From: an uncultured Bacilli bacterium
GTDB taxonomy: Bacteria; Bacillota_I; Bacilli_A; RF39; UBA660
Direction: 5' to 3'
Assembly (NCBI GenBank): GCA_934085595.1
Contig: CAKOHK010000003.1
Coordinates: forward strand, 62,001-126,000
Length of the DNA: 64,000 nucleotides
Of the stretch, positions 8,123 to 16,417 are shown piece by piece (position 1 is the first letter of the stretch; each line of letters starts with the position of its first letter). The notes below the pieces were generated by a model, which saw only the letters and a list, made by a program, of their open reading frames with translations, was not told the origin of the DNA and made no database searches. A program made the position numbers and the translations under genes.

Positions 8123-10510
8123 ATGTTTAAAAAGCTGATTAATTTTATTAAAAATAGAAGATATAATTTATTTTATTATTATAGATGTTTAAATAAAAAG
8201 ATAGAAGAATATGGGATACTTTTGTGTTCTTCTTATGGAAAAGATATTAATGGTAATATATTTTATATATTAAAAGAACTTAATAAAAAAGAATATTCTA
8301 AGTATAAGAAATATGTTGTTGTTAATAAAAAGTATAAACTTGAGTTTATGAATAAGTTATCTTTTTATAATATTTCTTCTTATGATTTAGTTATAGTTGA
8401 TAGTTGGAAATATATGAAATTACTTGCTAGATGTAAATATTTATTTAATGATACTTCTTTTTCTAGGTATTTTGTTAAGAGAAGTGAACAAGTTTATTTT
8501 AATACATGGCATGGTACTCCTTTTAAAACTATGGGAAGACGTGATAAAGATGGTCTTATAAATATAGGGAATGTTCAAAAAAACTTTATGTCTTGTAATT
8601 ATTTATTGTATCCAAATGAATATATGAAAGAGGTTATGCTACGTGATTATATGATAAATGGACTTTTAGATAATAACATAGTTATGAGTGGATACCCTAG
8701 AAATGAAATATTTTTTGATAAGAATAGAAGTTATGAAATTAAAAGTGAATTGAATATTCAAGATAAACAAATAATTATGTATATGCCTACTTGGAGAGGT
8801 AGTAATTCAAAAGATATAGATATAGAAAATAATGTTAATAAAATAGTTAAATATTTAAAAGAAATAGATAATAAACTTAAAGATAATCAGATTATGTTTG
8901 TAAACTTTCATCCGTTTTTAAAAGATAAAATAATTATAGATGGATATAAACATATAAAATCATTTAATAGGATGTATGAAACATATGATTTTTTAAACAT
9001 AGCAGATATATTAGTAACTGATTATTCTAGTGTGTTTTTTGATTTTGCTGTCACTAATAAAAAAATTATATTATTTACTTATGATGAAAAAGAATATTTT
9101 GAGAATAGGGGTACTTATTTTAGTATAGATGAACTTCCTTTTAGAAAAGTATATAATGTTAAAGATTTAATAATGGAAATTAATAGTAGTGATAAAGTTA
9201 ATTATAGTGAGTTTATTAATTTATTTTGTAAATATGAATGTAAGAATGCTAGTGAAAAGATATGTAAACTTGTTTTAAATAATAAGAAAAAAGATATTAA
9301 AATAGAAAAGAAAGTTAGTGATAAAAATAATATACTTATATTTGGTGGTAATTTAAGTAAGAATGGTATTACTAGTTCTCTTAGTTCTTTATTATCAAGT
9401 GTTGATACTAAAAAGAAAAATTATTATTTATGTTATGTTCCATCTCATATAAAAGGAAATGAAGATTATATTAGGAATCTTGATGATAATATTAAATATA
9501 TAGGATTTAATAGTAATTTTATTGGTACATTTAATGAAACATTATTTAATTTTATAGAGAGATTTAATATATTACCTTATAATTTTCTTGATAGAGTGTT
9601 TGATGTATTTTATAAGAGAGAAATAAAAAGATGTTTTGGGTATTCTAAGTTTAATAGTAGTATTCAGTTTTGTGGATATGGTGGATATATTATTAAATTG
9701 TTTTCTAAGTTTAATAATAATAAAATAATATATGCTCATAGTGATATGAATAAGGAAGCAAGTACTCGTAAGAATCAAAATATTAAATTACTTAAGTATT
9801 ATTATGATAAATATGATAGAGTAGCTATTGTTAATGAGACAATATATGAATCTATGAATAAGTTAGTATCTAGTGATAAACTTGCTGTTGTTAATAATTT
9901 AATTAATTATAAAGAGATTATAAAACTTAGTAAAAAAGATATTTTATTTGATGAAGATACTGTATGTAATAAGAATTTCGAATATGTTTTAGATGTTCTT
10001 AATAATAAGTGTGTTAAGTTTATTAATGTTGGTAGATTTAGTGAAGAAAAGGGTCAAATTAGATTGATTGATGCGTTTGATAGAGTTTATAGCGATAATA
10101 AGAATGTATATTTATTTATAATTGGTGGTCATGGTAAAGAGTATGATAATATATTTAATTATGTTAATACATTAACTTGTCATGATAATATAATTCTTAT
10201 TAAAAGTATGAGTAATCCTTTTCCTGTTATAAAGAAATGTGATTGTTTTGTATTATCAAGCTTTTATGAGGGATTTGGTCTTGCTCTTGCGGAAGCAGAT
10301 ATATTAGGGTTATATACATTTAGTACTAATATAAGTGGACCTATTAAGTTCTTAAAAGATAATAATGGAAATATATGTGAAAACTCTATGGATGGAATAT
10401 ATGAATATATGATTAAATATTTAAATAATGAACTTAATAAAATGAATGTTGATTATGAAAAATATAATGAAAAAGCTTTAAAAGAGTTTTATAATATTAT
10501 AGATAGGTGA
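8123..10510 (+). CDS. Bifunctional TagF-like glycerophosphotransferase / GT4 glycosyltransferase
   Basis: The product is 795 residues. Residues about 1-390 are a TagF-type domain with YFNTWHGTPFKTMG, SGYPRNEIFF, IIMYMPTWRG, NFHPFL and ILVTDYSSVFFDFAV. Residues about 405-795 are a GT4-type domain: ILIFGGNLSKNGI (nucleotide-sugar fold start), FINVGRFSEEKGQ and VLSSFYEGFGLALAEADILG with the conserved Glu pair. It is organised like the protein at 2285 but clearly diverged from it. The fusion suggests that polymerisation and glycosylation of the glycerol-phosphate chain occur on one protein at the membrane. GGGATGGGAG before the ATG supports the start. The sugar used cannot be read from the sequence. 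Confidence 0.8.
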   Translation: MFKKLINFIKNRRYNLFYYYRCLNKKIEEYGILLCSSYGKDINGNIFYILKELNKKEYSKYKKYVVVNKKYKLEFMNKLSFYNISSYDLVIVDSWKYMKLLARCKYLFNDTSFSRYFVKRSEQVYFNTWHGTPFKTMGRRDKDGLINIGNVQKNFMSCNYLLYPNEYMKEVMLRDYMINGLLDNNIVMSGYPRNEIFFDKNRSYEIKSELNIQDKQIIMYMPTWRGSNSKDIDIENNVNKIVKYLKEIDNKLKDNQIMFVNFHPFLKDKIIIDGYKHIKSFNRMYETYDFLNIADILVTDYSSVFFDFAVTNKKIILFTYDEKEYFENRGTYFSIDELPFRKVYNVKDLIMEINSSDKVNYSEFINLFCKYECKNASEKICKLVLNNKKKDIKIEKKVSDKNNILIFGGNLSKNGITSSLSSLLSSVDTKKKNYYLCYVPSHIKGNEDYIRNLDDNIKYIGFNSNFIGTFNETLFNFIERFNILPYNFLDRVFDVFYKREIKRCFGYSKFNSSIQFCGYGGYIIKLFSKFNNNKIIYAHSDMNKEASTRKNQNIKLLKYYYDKYDRVAIVNETIYESMNKLVSSDKLAVVNNLINYKEIIKLSKKDILFDEDTVCNKNFEYVLDVLNNKCVKFINVGRFSEEKGQIRLIDAFDRVYSDNKNVYLFIIGGHGKEYDNIFNYVNTLTCHDNIILIKSMSNPFPVIKKCDCFVLSSFYEGFGLALAEADILGLYTFSTNISGPIKFLKDNNGNICENSMDGIYEYMIKYLNNELNKMNVDYEKYNEKALKEFYNIIDR

Positions 10511-10514
10511 GATT

Positions 10515-11645
10515 ATGGAAAATGATGTAAAGTATTATAAGAAATTAAATAATAAGTATAAAAATATTATAATTATTTTAAGTAGTGTTATTGGAGTAGG
10601 AATATTATGTGTAATATTTGGCCTTATATTATATTTTGGTAGACATAGTAATATTATAAGATATGTTTACAATACAATTAGAGAAGCTAAAGTATCTTTT
10701 GTTTCTGGTGTACTTGATAGAAAAGGTGATAGAGAAGAGTTTGTTCATAATGCTCGTAATAAACTTGATATAATAAGTTCTTATGGTGATAATCAAGGTA
10801 CGCATCCTAAAGTATTATATTTTAAAGATGGGTTTAATGGATACAAGTATTATATGGTTTATACTCCTTATCCTTTTGGAGATGATTATAGAGAGAATCC
10901 AACTATTATGGTTAGTAATGATATGATTAATTGGAAGAAACCAGAGGGTATTAAGAATCCGATTGTTTCTAGTCCTAGTAATTTTGAAACTAAAAAGATA
11001 TATAATTCAGATGGACATTTAGTTTATAATTATAAAGATAATACATTAGAGTGTTTTTATAGATATGTTAATGATTATAATGATGAGGTTATAATATATA
11101 GAGTTAAAAGTAGTGATGGTATAAACTGGAGTGATAGTGAAGAGGTAATACGTAGTAAAAGAAGTAAACATGATTATGTTTCACCAGCTATAATATATGA
11201 AGATGGAAAATATAAAATGTGGTATGTATATAGAAAAACTATATATTATACTGAAAGTGAAGATTTAGTTAATTTTAGTAAAGATGTTCGCTTAAAGATA
11301 GATTATAATGATAAATCTCTTAAAACATGGCATATAGATGTTATTAAAAGTGATTTAGGATATGAAGTAATAATGGTTGCTTATAGTAATCCAAGTTCAA
11401 GAGAAACTATGAGTTTATATTATACTTATTCTAAAAATAATAAAGATTTTATAGAGGCTAAACCTATTATAAAACCAAGTAATGTTTCTTGGGATAATAA
11501 AGGGCTGTATAGAAGTTCATTTATTAAAGATGATAATGGGGTATATTATGTATTTTATAGTGGTATTTCTGAATATGATACTCGTGGTATAGGACTTTCT
11601 TATGGAAATGATATATATAATTTAAGGGGACTATATAATAATTAG
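10515..11645 (+). CDS. Membrane-anchored beta-propeller protein, GH43/GH32-like (paralogue 2)
   Basis: The 376-residue product has a TM helix at about residues 20-44 and an extracellular propeller domain starting near residue 90. Signatures are QGTHPKVLYF, YKYYMVYTPYPFG, NPTIMVSNDM, YNSDGHLVYN, LECFYRYV, YKMWYVYRK, TWHIDVIKSD and SWDNKGLYRSSFIKD. It is closer to the next gene (11654) than to 4554, which points to a recent tandem duplication. As with its relatives, the sugar-active role is inferred from fold-type motifs only. AGGTGA lies before the start. It sits 4 nt after the TagF/GT4 gene and upstream of tagD, so it is part of the same transcript. Confidence 0.65.
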   Translation: MENDVKYYKKLNNKYKNIIIILSSVIGVGILCVIFGLILYFGRHSNIIRYVYNTIREAKVSFVSGVLDRKGDREEFVHNARNKLDIISSYGDNQGTHPKVLYFKDGFNGYKYYMVYTPYPFGDDYRENPTIMVSNDMINWKKPEGIKNPIVSSPSNFETKKIYNSDGHLVYNYKDNTLECFYRYVNDYNDEVIIYRVKSSDGINWSDSEEVIRSKRSKHDYVSPAIIYEDGKYKMWYVYRKTIYYTESEDLVNFSKDVRLKIDYNDKSLKTWHIDVIKSDLGYEVIMVAYSNPSSRETMSLYYTYSKNNKDFIEAKPIIKPSNVSWDNKGLYRSSFIKDDNGVYYVFYSGISEYDTRGIGLSYGNDIYNLRGLYNN

Positions 11646-11653
11646 GTTTTGAT

Positions 11654-12769
11654 ATGAAGAATGATGTTGTTTTAAGATATAAACGTATTATTATAGTGTT
11701 AATTATTGTTATTGTGTGTTTATGTAGTTGTTTTGGTATAATTTTATATAAGCATATTAGTAATGATGAAGATGTTCATAATATGTTTAATAATTTAATA
11801 AATAGAAGAAATAATAATATTAATAAGAAGTTATTTGACAGTAATATTTCTTATGATGAACAAGTACATAATTCATTTAAACCTTTACATATAGATGATG
11901 GGAATGGGGTTATTCAGGGAACTCATCCTAAAGTTTTATATTTTAAAGATGGGTTTAATGGGTACAAGTATTATATGGTTTATACTCCTTATCCTTATGG
12001 AAATGATAAGTATGAAAATCCAAGTATTGTTGTAAGTAATGATATGATTAACTGGAGTGTTCCTGAAGGACTTAAGAATCCTATAGCTAATGTACCTTCA
12101 AATTATAAAAGTGGAAAAGTATATAATTCTGATCCCCATTTAGTATATAATTCTGATTTAAATATATTAGAATGTTATTATAGATTTGTAGATGACACTA
12201 AAAATATTGTTATAATATATAGACTTAAGAGTAAAGATGGTGTAAACTGGAATAAGAAGGAAGAAATACTAAAGGGAAATAGGTTTAAGAAAGATTATTT
12301 GAGTCCATCTATTATTTATGATAATGGTGTTTATAAGATGTGGTATGTTTTTAAGAATAAAGTATATTACATAGAAAGTAATGATGGAATAAATTATTCA
12401 AATCCTAGAGTTATTAATATTAAGTATTATGCTCAAGAGAAATTAAAGACTTGGCATATAGATGTTATTAAGAGTGACCTTGGATATGAAATGATTATGG
12501 TTGCTTATAATGATTGGAAGAGTAGGAAAGTTATGAGTCTTTATTATACTGTTTCTTCTGATAATAAGAATTATATGAATGCAGTTAGTATTATTAGACC
12601 AAGTAATGTGTCTTGGGATAATAGAGGGCTTTATAGAAGTTCGTTTATTAAAGATGAAAATGGTGTATATTATGTATTTTATAGTGGCATATCTAAAAAG
12701 GCTGTTAGAGGTATTGGTCTTAGTTATGGCAGTAATATAAATAATTTAATTGGAAGTAAAACTAAATAG
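11654..12769 (+). CDS. Membrane-anchored beta-propeller protein, GH43/GH32-like (paralogue 3)
   Basis: The 371-residue product has a TM helix at about residues 11-33, a polar Asn-rich linker, then the same propeller domain: QGTHPKVLYF, YKYYMVYTPYPYG, YNSDPHLVYN, LECYYRFV, YKMWYVFKN, TWHIDVIKSD, SWDNRGLYRSSFIKD and GIGLSYG near the C-terminus. The N-terminal anchor and linker differ from the paralogue just upstream while the propeller cores are very alike. That suggests a conserved outside function with variable tethering. The gene lies 8 nt downstream of its paralogue and 8 nt upstream of tagD. The ribosome binding site is weak, so translation may be coupled to the gene before it. Confidence 0.65.
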   Translation: MKNDVVLRYKRIIIVLIIVIVCLCSCFGIILYKHISNDEDVHNMFNNLINRRNNNINKKLFDSNISYDEQVHNSFKPLHIDDGNGVIQGTHPKVLYFKDGFNGYKYYMVYTPYPYGNDKYENPSIVVSNDMINWSVPEGLKNPIANVPSNYKSGKVYNSDPHLVYNSDLNILECYYRFVDDTKNIVIIYRLKSKDGVNWNKKEEILKGNRFKKDYLSPSIIYDNGVYKMWYVFKNKVYYIESNDGINYSNPRVINIKYYAQEKLKTWHIDVIKSDLGYEMIMVAYNDWKSRKVMSLYYTVSSDNKNYMNAVSIIRPSNVSWDNRGLYRSSFIKDENGVYYVFYSGISKKAVRGIGLSYGSNINNLIGSKTK

Positions 12770-12777
12770 GAGGTTAT

Positions 12778-13260
12778 ATGAAAAGAGTTTTAACTTATGG
12801 TACATTTGATTTATTACATTATGGACATATTAGATTATTAAAGAGGGCTAAAGCACTTGGAGATTATTTAATAGTTGCTTTATCAACAGAAGAGTTTAAT
12901 GAGATTAAGGGTAAGAAAACATATCATAATTATGAAGCTAGAAAAGAAATGCTTGAGGCTGTTAGATATGTTGATTTAGTTATACCTGAGGAGAACTGGG
13001 AACAAAAAATAAATGATGTTGAAGAGTATAAAGTAGATGTAGTTGTCATGGGTGGTGACTGGGCTGGTAGTGATAAATTTGAGTATCTTAAAGATTACTG
13101 TGAAGTAGTTTATTTAGATAGAACAGAAGGAATATCTACTACTAAAATTAAAAAAGATTTAAAACTTCAAGAGCCTATAAATGGAGTTGATCAAATACCA
13201 ACTGTTAACAGTGGTAAAGAGTTAACTTTAAAACAGAAATCAACTCAAAAGAAGAAGTAG
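12778..13260 (+). CDS. tagD: Glycerol-3-phosphate cytidylyltransferase
   Basis: The product is 160 residues. It carries the cytidylyltransferase signatures GTFDLLHYGHIRLL (the HxGH active site), the phosphate/CTP loop, and DRTEGISTTKIKKDL near residues 120-134 (the RTxGISTT motif). It makes CDP-glycerol from CTP and glycerol-3-phosphate, the donor for the four glycerophosphotransferase domains upstream. The family is normally about 125-135 residues; the last 25 or so here are an extra Lys/Gln-rich tail. TAGGAGG precedes the start. A terminator-like inverted repeat spans the stop codon. Confidence 0.93.
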   Translation: MKRVLTYGTFDLLHYGHIRLLKRAKALGDYLIVALSTEEFNEIKGKKTYHNYEARKEMLEAVRYVDLVIPEENWEQKINDVEEYKVDVVVMGGDWAGSDKFEYLKDYCEVVYLDRTEGISTTKIKKDLKLQEPINGVDQIPTVNSGKELTLKQKSTQKKK

Positions 13261-13276
13261 TTCTTCTTTTTCATTT
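13247..13276 (+). terminator. Terminator after tagD
   Basis: A 10-bp perfect inverted repeat (13247-13256 with 13261-13270) has the loop GTAG, which includes the stop codon, and is followed by T residues. Confidence 0.5.
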
Positions 13277-13303
13277 GATAAAGTATTGTTTGTATGATAA
13301 AAT
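13275..13303 (+). promoter_or_regulatory. SigA promoter of tagGH
   Basis: TTGATA (13275-13280), 17-nt spacer ending in TGA, TAAAAT (13298-13303). This is a strong extended -10 match. It overlaps the possible ATG at 13294 and so argues that translation starts at 13321. Confidence 0.7.
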
Positions 13304-13320
13304 TAAATACGAGGAGTTAT

Positions 13321-14109
13321 ATGAAAAGATTTATTAATGATTTAAAAAAATATAAGAATTATATAGTTTATTCAACTAAATCTGAACTTAAAACAGAAAT
13401 TATTAATTCATATTTAGGCTGGATTTGGATGATACTTGAACCTTTATGTTTTATGCTTATTTATACTTTTATTGCTGTTGTTGTTTTTAAGTCTTCTGTT
13501 GAGTATTTTCCAATATTTGTATTTATTGGACTTGCTATATGGAATTTCTTTAATAAAATGGTTAATGTAAGTGTTAAGTTAGTTGCTTCTAATAGGGATA
13601 TAGTTACTAAAGTTTATGTACCTAAGTTTGTTTTACTACTTACTAAGATGGGTGTTAATTTATTTAAGATGTTTGTATCTTTTATAATTATAATAATATT
13701 TATGATATTTTATAAAGTACCTATTTCACTTAATATACTTTGGAGTATTCCAATTGTATTAACATCTATTATATTTACTTTTGGAGTATGTTCTATAGTT
13801 ATGCATTTAGGTGTGTTTGTTGAGGATTTATCTAATCTTATTAATATTTTTATGAGACTTGTATTTTATATGACTGGTATATTCTTTGATATATCAACTA
13901 AGATAAAAAATATTTATTATCAAACTATATTACTTAGATTTAATCCACTTGCTAATATGATAAGTAGTCTTAGAAATGTTCTTATATATAGTAAAGGGCC
14001 TGATGTATTATGGCTTGGTATATGGTTTTTAGTAGGATGTTTACTATGTGCTTTTGGAATTAGAACTATATATAAAAATGAAAATACTTATGTTAAGGTG
14101 ATGAGATGA
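13321..14109 (+). CDS. tagG: Teichoic acid ABC exporter, permease subunit
   Basis: The product is 262 residues. The start at 13321 is chosen because GAGGAG lies 5 nt upstream and because an earlier in-frame ATG lies within the promoter -10 box. It is an ABC-2 type permease: an amphipathic N-terminus with TKSELKTEIINSYLGWIWMILEPL (the TagG/Wzm family start), then about six hydrophobic helices. With the ATPase encoded by the overlapping next gene it would flip the undecaprenyl-linked polymer across the membrane. The length matches TagG/TarG. It overlaps the next gene by 4 nt (ATGA). Confidence 0.9.
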   Translation: MKRFINDLKKYKNYIVYSTKSELKTEIINSYLGWIWMILEPLCFMLIYTFIAVVVFKSSVEYFPIFVFIGLAIWNFFNKMVNVSVKLVASNRDIVTKVYVPKFVLLLTKMGVNLFKMFVSFIIIIIFMIFYKVPISLNILWSIPIVLTSIIFTFGVCSIVMHLGVFVEDLSNLINIFMRLVFYMTGIFFDISTKIKNIYYQTILLRFNPLANMISSLRNVLIYSKGPDVLWLGIWFLVGCLLCAFGIRTIYKNENTYVKVMR

Positions 14110-14849
14110 TGAAGAGTAAAGAAATAGCTATATCTGTAAATGATTTACATGTATATTATAGAGATATGAATAGATTTTCTCTTAAGAAAAATGGTCTTAA
14201 GGGAAAGGGGTCTGGTAAAGTTTTTAAAGCTGTTAGGGGAGTTACTTTTGAAGTACCTAAGGGGCAGATACTTGGAATATGTGGTAAAAATGGTAGTGGA
14301 AAATCTACATTATTAAGAGCTATATCCGGTATATTTTCTCCTGATCATGGTAGTATTGATTTACATAATAATAGTATATCTTTACTGTCAATAGGAGTAG
14401 GTTTTCAGCGTAAACTAACAGGATATGAAAATATATTTTTATCTGGTATGTTACTTGGTTATTCTAAAGAGGAAATTGAAAAAAAAGTTCCTGAAATTGT
14501 AGAGTTTTCAGAACTTGGTAATTTTATATATAAACCAGTAAGTAGTTATTCTTCTGGTATGTATTCTAAACTTGCATTTTCTATAACAGCTATTTTAGAA
14601 ACTGATATTATGCTTATAGATGAAGTATTAAGTGTTGGTGATATACATTTTAAAGAAAAAAGTTATAGTAAAATGAAAGAGTTAATTAGTGATAGTAATA
14701 GAACTGTTGTAATAGTTTCACATAGTTCTAAAACTATTGTTGACTTATGCGATAAAGTAATTTGGCTTCATGACGGTCTTATCAAAGAAGAAGGGGAACC
14801 AAGTAAAGTAATGGCTGATTATGAAGCGTTTATGAGAAATGAAGGTTAA
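14106..14849 (+). CDS. tagH: Teichoic acid ABC exporter, ATP-binding subunit
   Basis: The product is 247 residues. It has Walker A GKNGSGKST, the ABC signature SSYSSGMYSKLAFS, Walker B IMLIDEVLSVGD and the switch His in VSHSSKT. The preceding LLSIGVGFQRKLTGYENI is characteristic of polysaccharide/teichoic acid exporters (TagH/Wzt). It is the compact form, like staphylococcal TarH, without the C-terminal extension of Bacillus subtilis TagH. It pairs with the permease encoded just upstream (4-nt overlap). It ends convergently with the acyltransferase gene and the two coding regions overlap by 20 nt. Confidence 0.92.
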   Translation: MMKSKEIAISVNDLHVYYRDMNRFSLKKNGLKGKGSGKVFKAVRGVTFEVPKGQILGICGKNGSGKSTLLRAISGIFSPDHGSIDLHNNSISLLSIGVGFQRKLTGYENIFLSGMLLGYSKEEIEKKVPEIVEFSELGNFIYKPVSSYSSGMYSKLAFSITAILETDIMLIDEVLSVGDIHFKEKSYSKMKELISDSNRTVVIVSHSSKTIVDLCDKVIWLHDGLIKEEGEPSKVMADYEAFMRNEG

Positions 14850-15783
14850 CTTTCATTTTTTCTTTTATCTTTTTATATACATAACTTAATAGAATAGTAG
14901 AAATTATAATAACTGGAATTAATATCATATGAGATTTACAATAGTATCTAAATACTTTTGGATAAATAATGTATGATATTATTTTTATTATATAGTAGTG
15001 AAAGATATAAATATATAAACTATACTCTTCTGATATTTTAGATAATTTATTAGCTTTTTTATTTGGATTATTTAATGCATATATAAATATTAGAGAAGAT
15101 AATAATGGAGTAGATATATATAAATCTTGATATGGATAATAATTACTTTCAATAAGTGTTGTTATAATAAATAATATTATTAGTGATATGGTTAATTTAT
15201 TATTTAATTTTTTATTTATTTTATATTCGTTAATTATACTACCTAGAGTGAATAGTGGAAGAGATGTAAAAATAGTGTTTCTTATTTCATATACGTGAAT
15301 ATTACCATTTATACTTCTTATGTAATAATAGTATATACCTAATATAAGTAATATTATTGATATGATATTTAGTATATTTAATTTATTTATTTTCTTTACG
15401 AAATAGTAGATAATATATGTTTTTATTAATGAATATAAATACCATAGGTGAGGTGAACATTTTAAATAATCATATAATATAAAGTTTTTAAGTGTTTCTT
15501 TTGTAAAAATATCACTTGGTTTATTTATAATATAATAAAATATAATATCAGATACTAAAAATAATAATGTACTTAGTATAGTTATTTTTAATATCTTTAT
15601 AATATTTTTTTCTATGTTTTTGCTATTATATGCAAAATATCCTGATAATATTAGGAAGAATGGTACTGCAAATCTTGATAATGCTTTTATTATTACATTT
15701 ATATTATCTGTAAATGTAACATGTATTAGTATTACGAAGATTGAACATATTAGTTTTAATATATTTAATGTGTTGTTTTTCAT
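14830..15783 (-). CDS. Acyltransferase family 3 membrane protein
   Basis: The 317-residue product has about ten hydrophobic helices and the acyltransferase-3 start LNILKLICSIFVILIHVTF. This includes the conserved His in a helix (IHV), followed by RFAVPFFLILSGYF and a later HLWYLYSL. The family acetylates or otherwise acylates extracellular sugars, for example OatA on peptidoglycan or enzymes that modify teichoic acid or capsule. Here it is membrane-only, without the OatA SGNH domain. Its place after the teichoic acid exporter suggests a wall-polymer substrate, but this is inferred. No Shine-Dalgarno sequence precedes the ATG, and an extended -10 box lies 6 nt before it, so the mRNA may be leaderless. 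Confidence 0.75.
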   Translation of the reverse strand: MKNNTLNILKLICSIFVILIHVTFTDNINVIIKALSRFAVPFFLILSGYFAYNSKNIEKNIIKILKITILSTLLFLVSDIIFYYIINKPSDIFTKETLKNFILYDYLKCSPHLWYLYSLIKTYIIYYFVKKINKLNILNIISIILLILGIYYYYIRSINGNIHVYEIRNTIFTSLPLFTLGSIINEYKINKKLNNKLTISLIILFIITTLIESNYYPYQDLYISTPLLSSLIFIYALNNPNKKANKLSKISEEYSLYIYIFHYYIIKIISYIIYPKVFRYYCKSHMILIPVIIISTILLSYVYKKIKEKMKVNLHFS

Positions 15784-15789
15784 AGTATA

Positions 15790-15817
15790 ATTTTAACATT
15801 TTATTGTAAAAAGTAAA
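15790..15817 (-). promoter_or_regulatory. Promoter placed for a leaderless mRNA (acyltransferase gene)
   Basis: On the minus strand: TTTACT (15812-15817), 16-nt spacer ending TGT, TAAAAT (15790-15795), then 6 nt to the ATG at 15783. Transcription would begin at or next to the start codon. Confidence 0.5.
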
Positions 15818-15832
15818 TCTATTTTATATAAT
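15804..15832 (+). promoter_or_regulatory. Candidate SigA promoter of the HAD phosphatase gene
   Basis: TTGTAA (15804-15809), 17-nt spacer, perfect TATAAT (15827-15832). It lies 17 nt before the start and overlaps the divergent acyltransferase promoter. Confidence 0.45.
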
Positions 15833-15849
15833 TTATTTATGGTGGTTAT

Positions 15850-16407
15850 ATGTATTTATTTGATTTTGATAATACTATATATGATGGGGATAGTTCACTT
15901 GATTTAGTTTTATATTCGTTAGTTAGACATCCTTTGTTAGTTATTTGTAGTATGTTTAAAACTATTTATATTTTTATTTTATATATGTTTAAAGTTAAGA
16001 GTTTTAATAATGTTAAAGAAAGTATTTTTTCTTTTTTATATAAGATTAAAGATATATATAGTTATATAGATGTTTTTGTTTTAAAACATAATCATAAAAT
16101 TAAAAAATGGTATATTTCTAGAAATAAAAGCAAAGATGTTATTATTTCTGCTTCTTATGATTTATGGATAGAACCTTTTTGTAAGAGTATAGGTGTTTAT
16201 AATATTATATGTACTAAAGTTAATAAGAATGGAAAAATAATAGGTAATAATTGTAAAGGAAAAGAAAAAGTTATACTATTTAAAAAGTTATATAAAAATG
16301 TTAAAGTAAAGGAAGCTTATAGTGATTCTTATAGTGATAAACCTATGCTTGATTTAGCAAAGAAGGGATATATAGTTAAAAAAAATAATATTATTCTATA
16401 TAAGTGA
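15850..16407 (+). CDS. HAD-superfamily (IB-type) phosphatase
   Basis: The product is 185 residues. Motif I is FDFDNTIYDGDSS at residues 4-16, with nucleophile and acid Asp5/Asp7. Motif II is the Ser in IISASYD. A downstream Lys and YSDSYSDKPMLDLA supply motifs III-IV. A helical cap lies between motifs I and II, as in SerB-like HAD-IB enzymes. It should hydrolyse a phosphomonoester; the substrate cannot be read from the sequence. Being next to wall-polymer genes could mean a lipid- or sugar-phosphate substrate. GGTGG lies before the start. It ends convergently with the YhcC-like gene over an AT-rich hairpin. Confidence 0.7.
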   Translation: MYLFDFDNTIYDGDSSLDLVLYSLVRHPLLVICSMFKTIYIFILYMFKVKSFNNVKESIFSFLYKIKDIYSYIDVFVLKHNHKIKKWYISRNKSKDVIISASYDLWIEPFCKSIGVYNIICTKVNKNGKIIGNNCKGKEKVILFKKLYKNVKVKEAYSDSYSDKPMLDLAKKGYIVKKNNIILYK

Positions 16408-16417
16408 TAATATTATT
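16384..16417. terminator. AT-only hairpin between convergent genes
   Basis: A 10-bp inverted repeat (16384-16393 with 16408-16417) consists only of A-T pairs and spans the end of the HAD gene and the end of the YhcC gene. It may act weakly on both strands. Confidence 0.3.
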
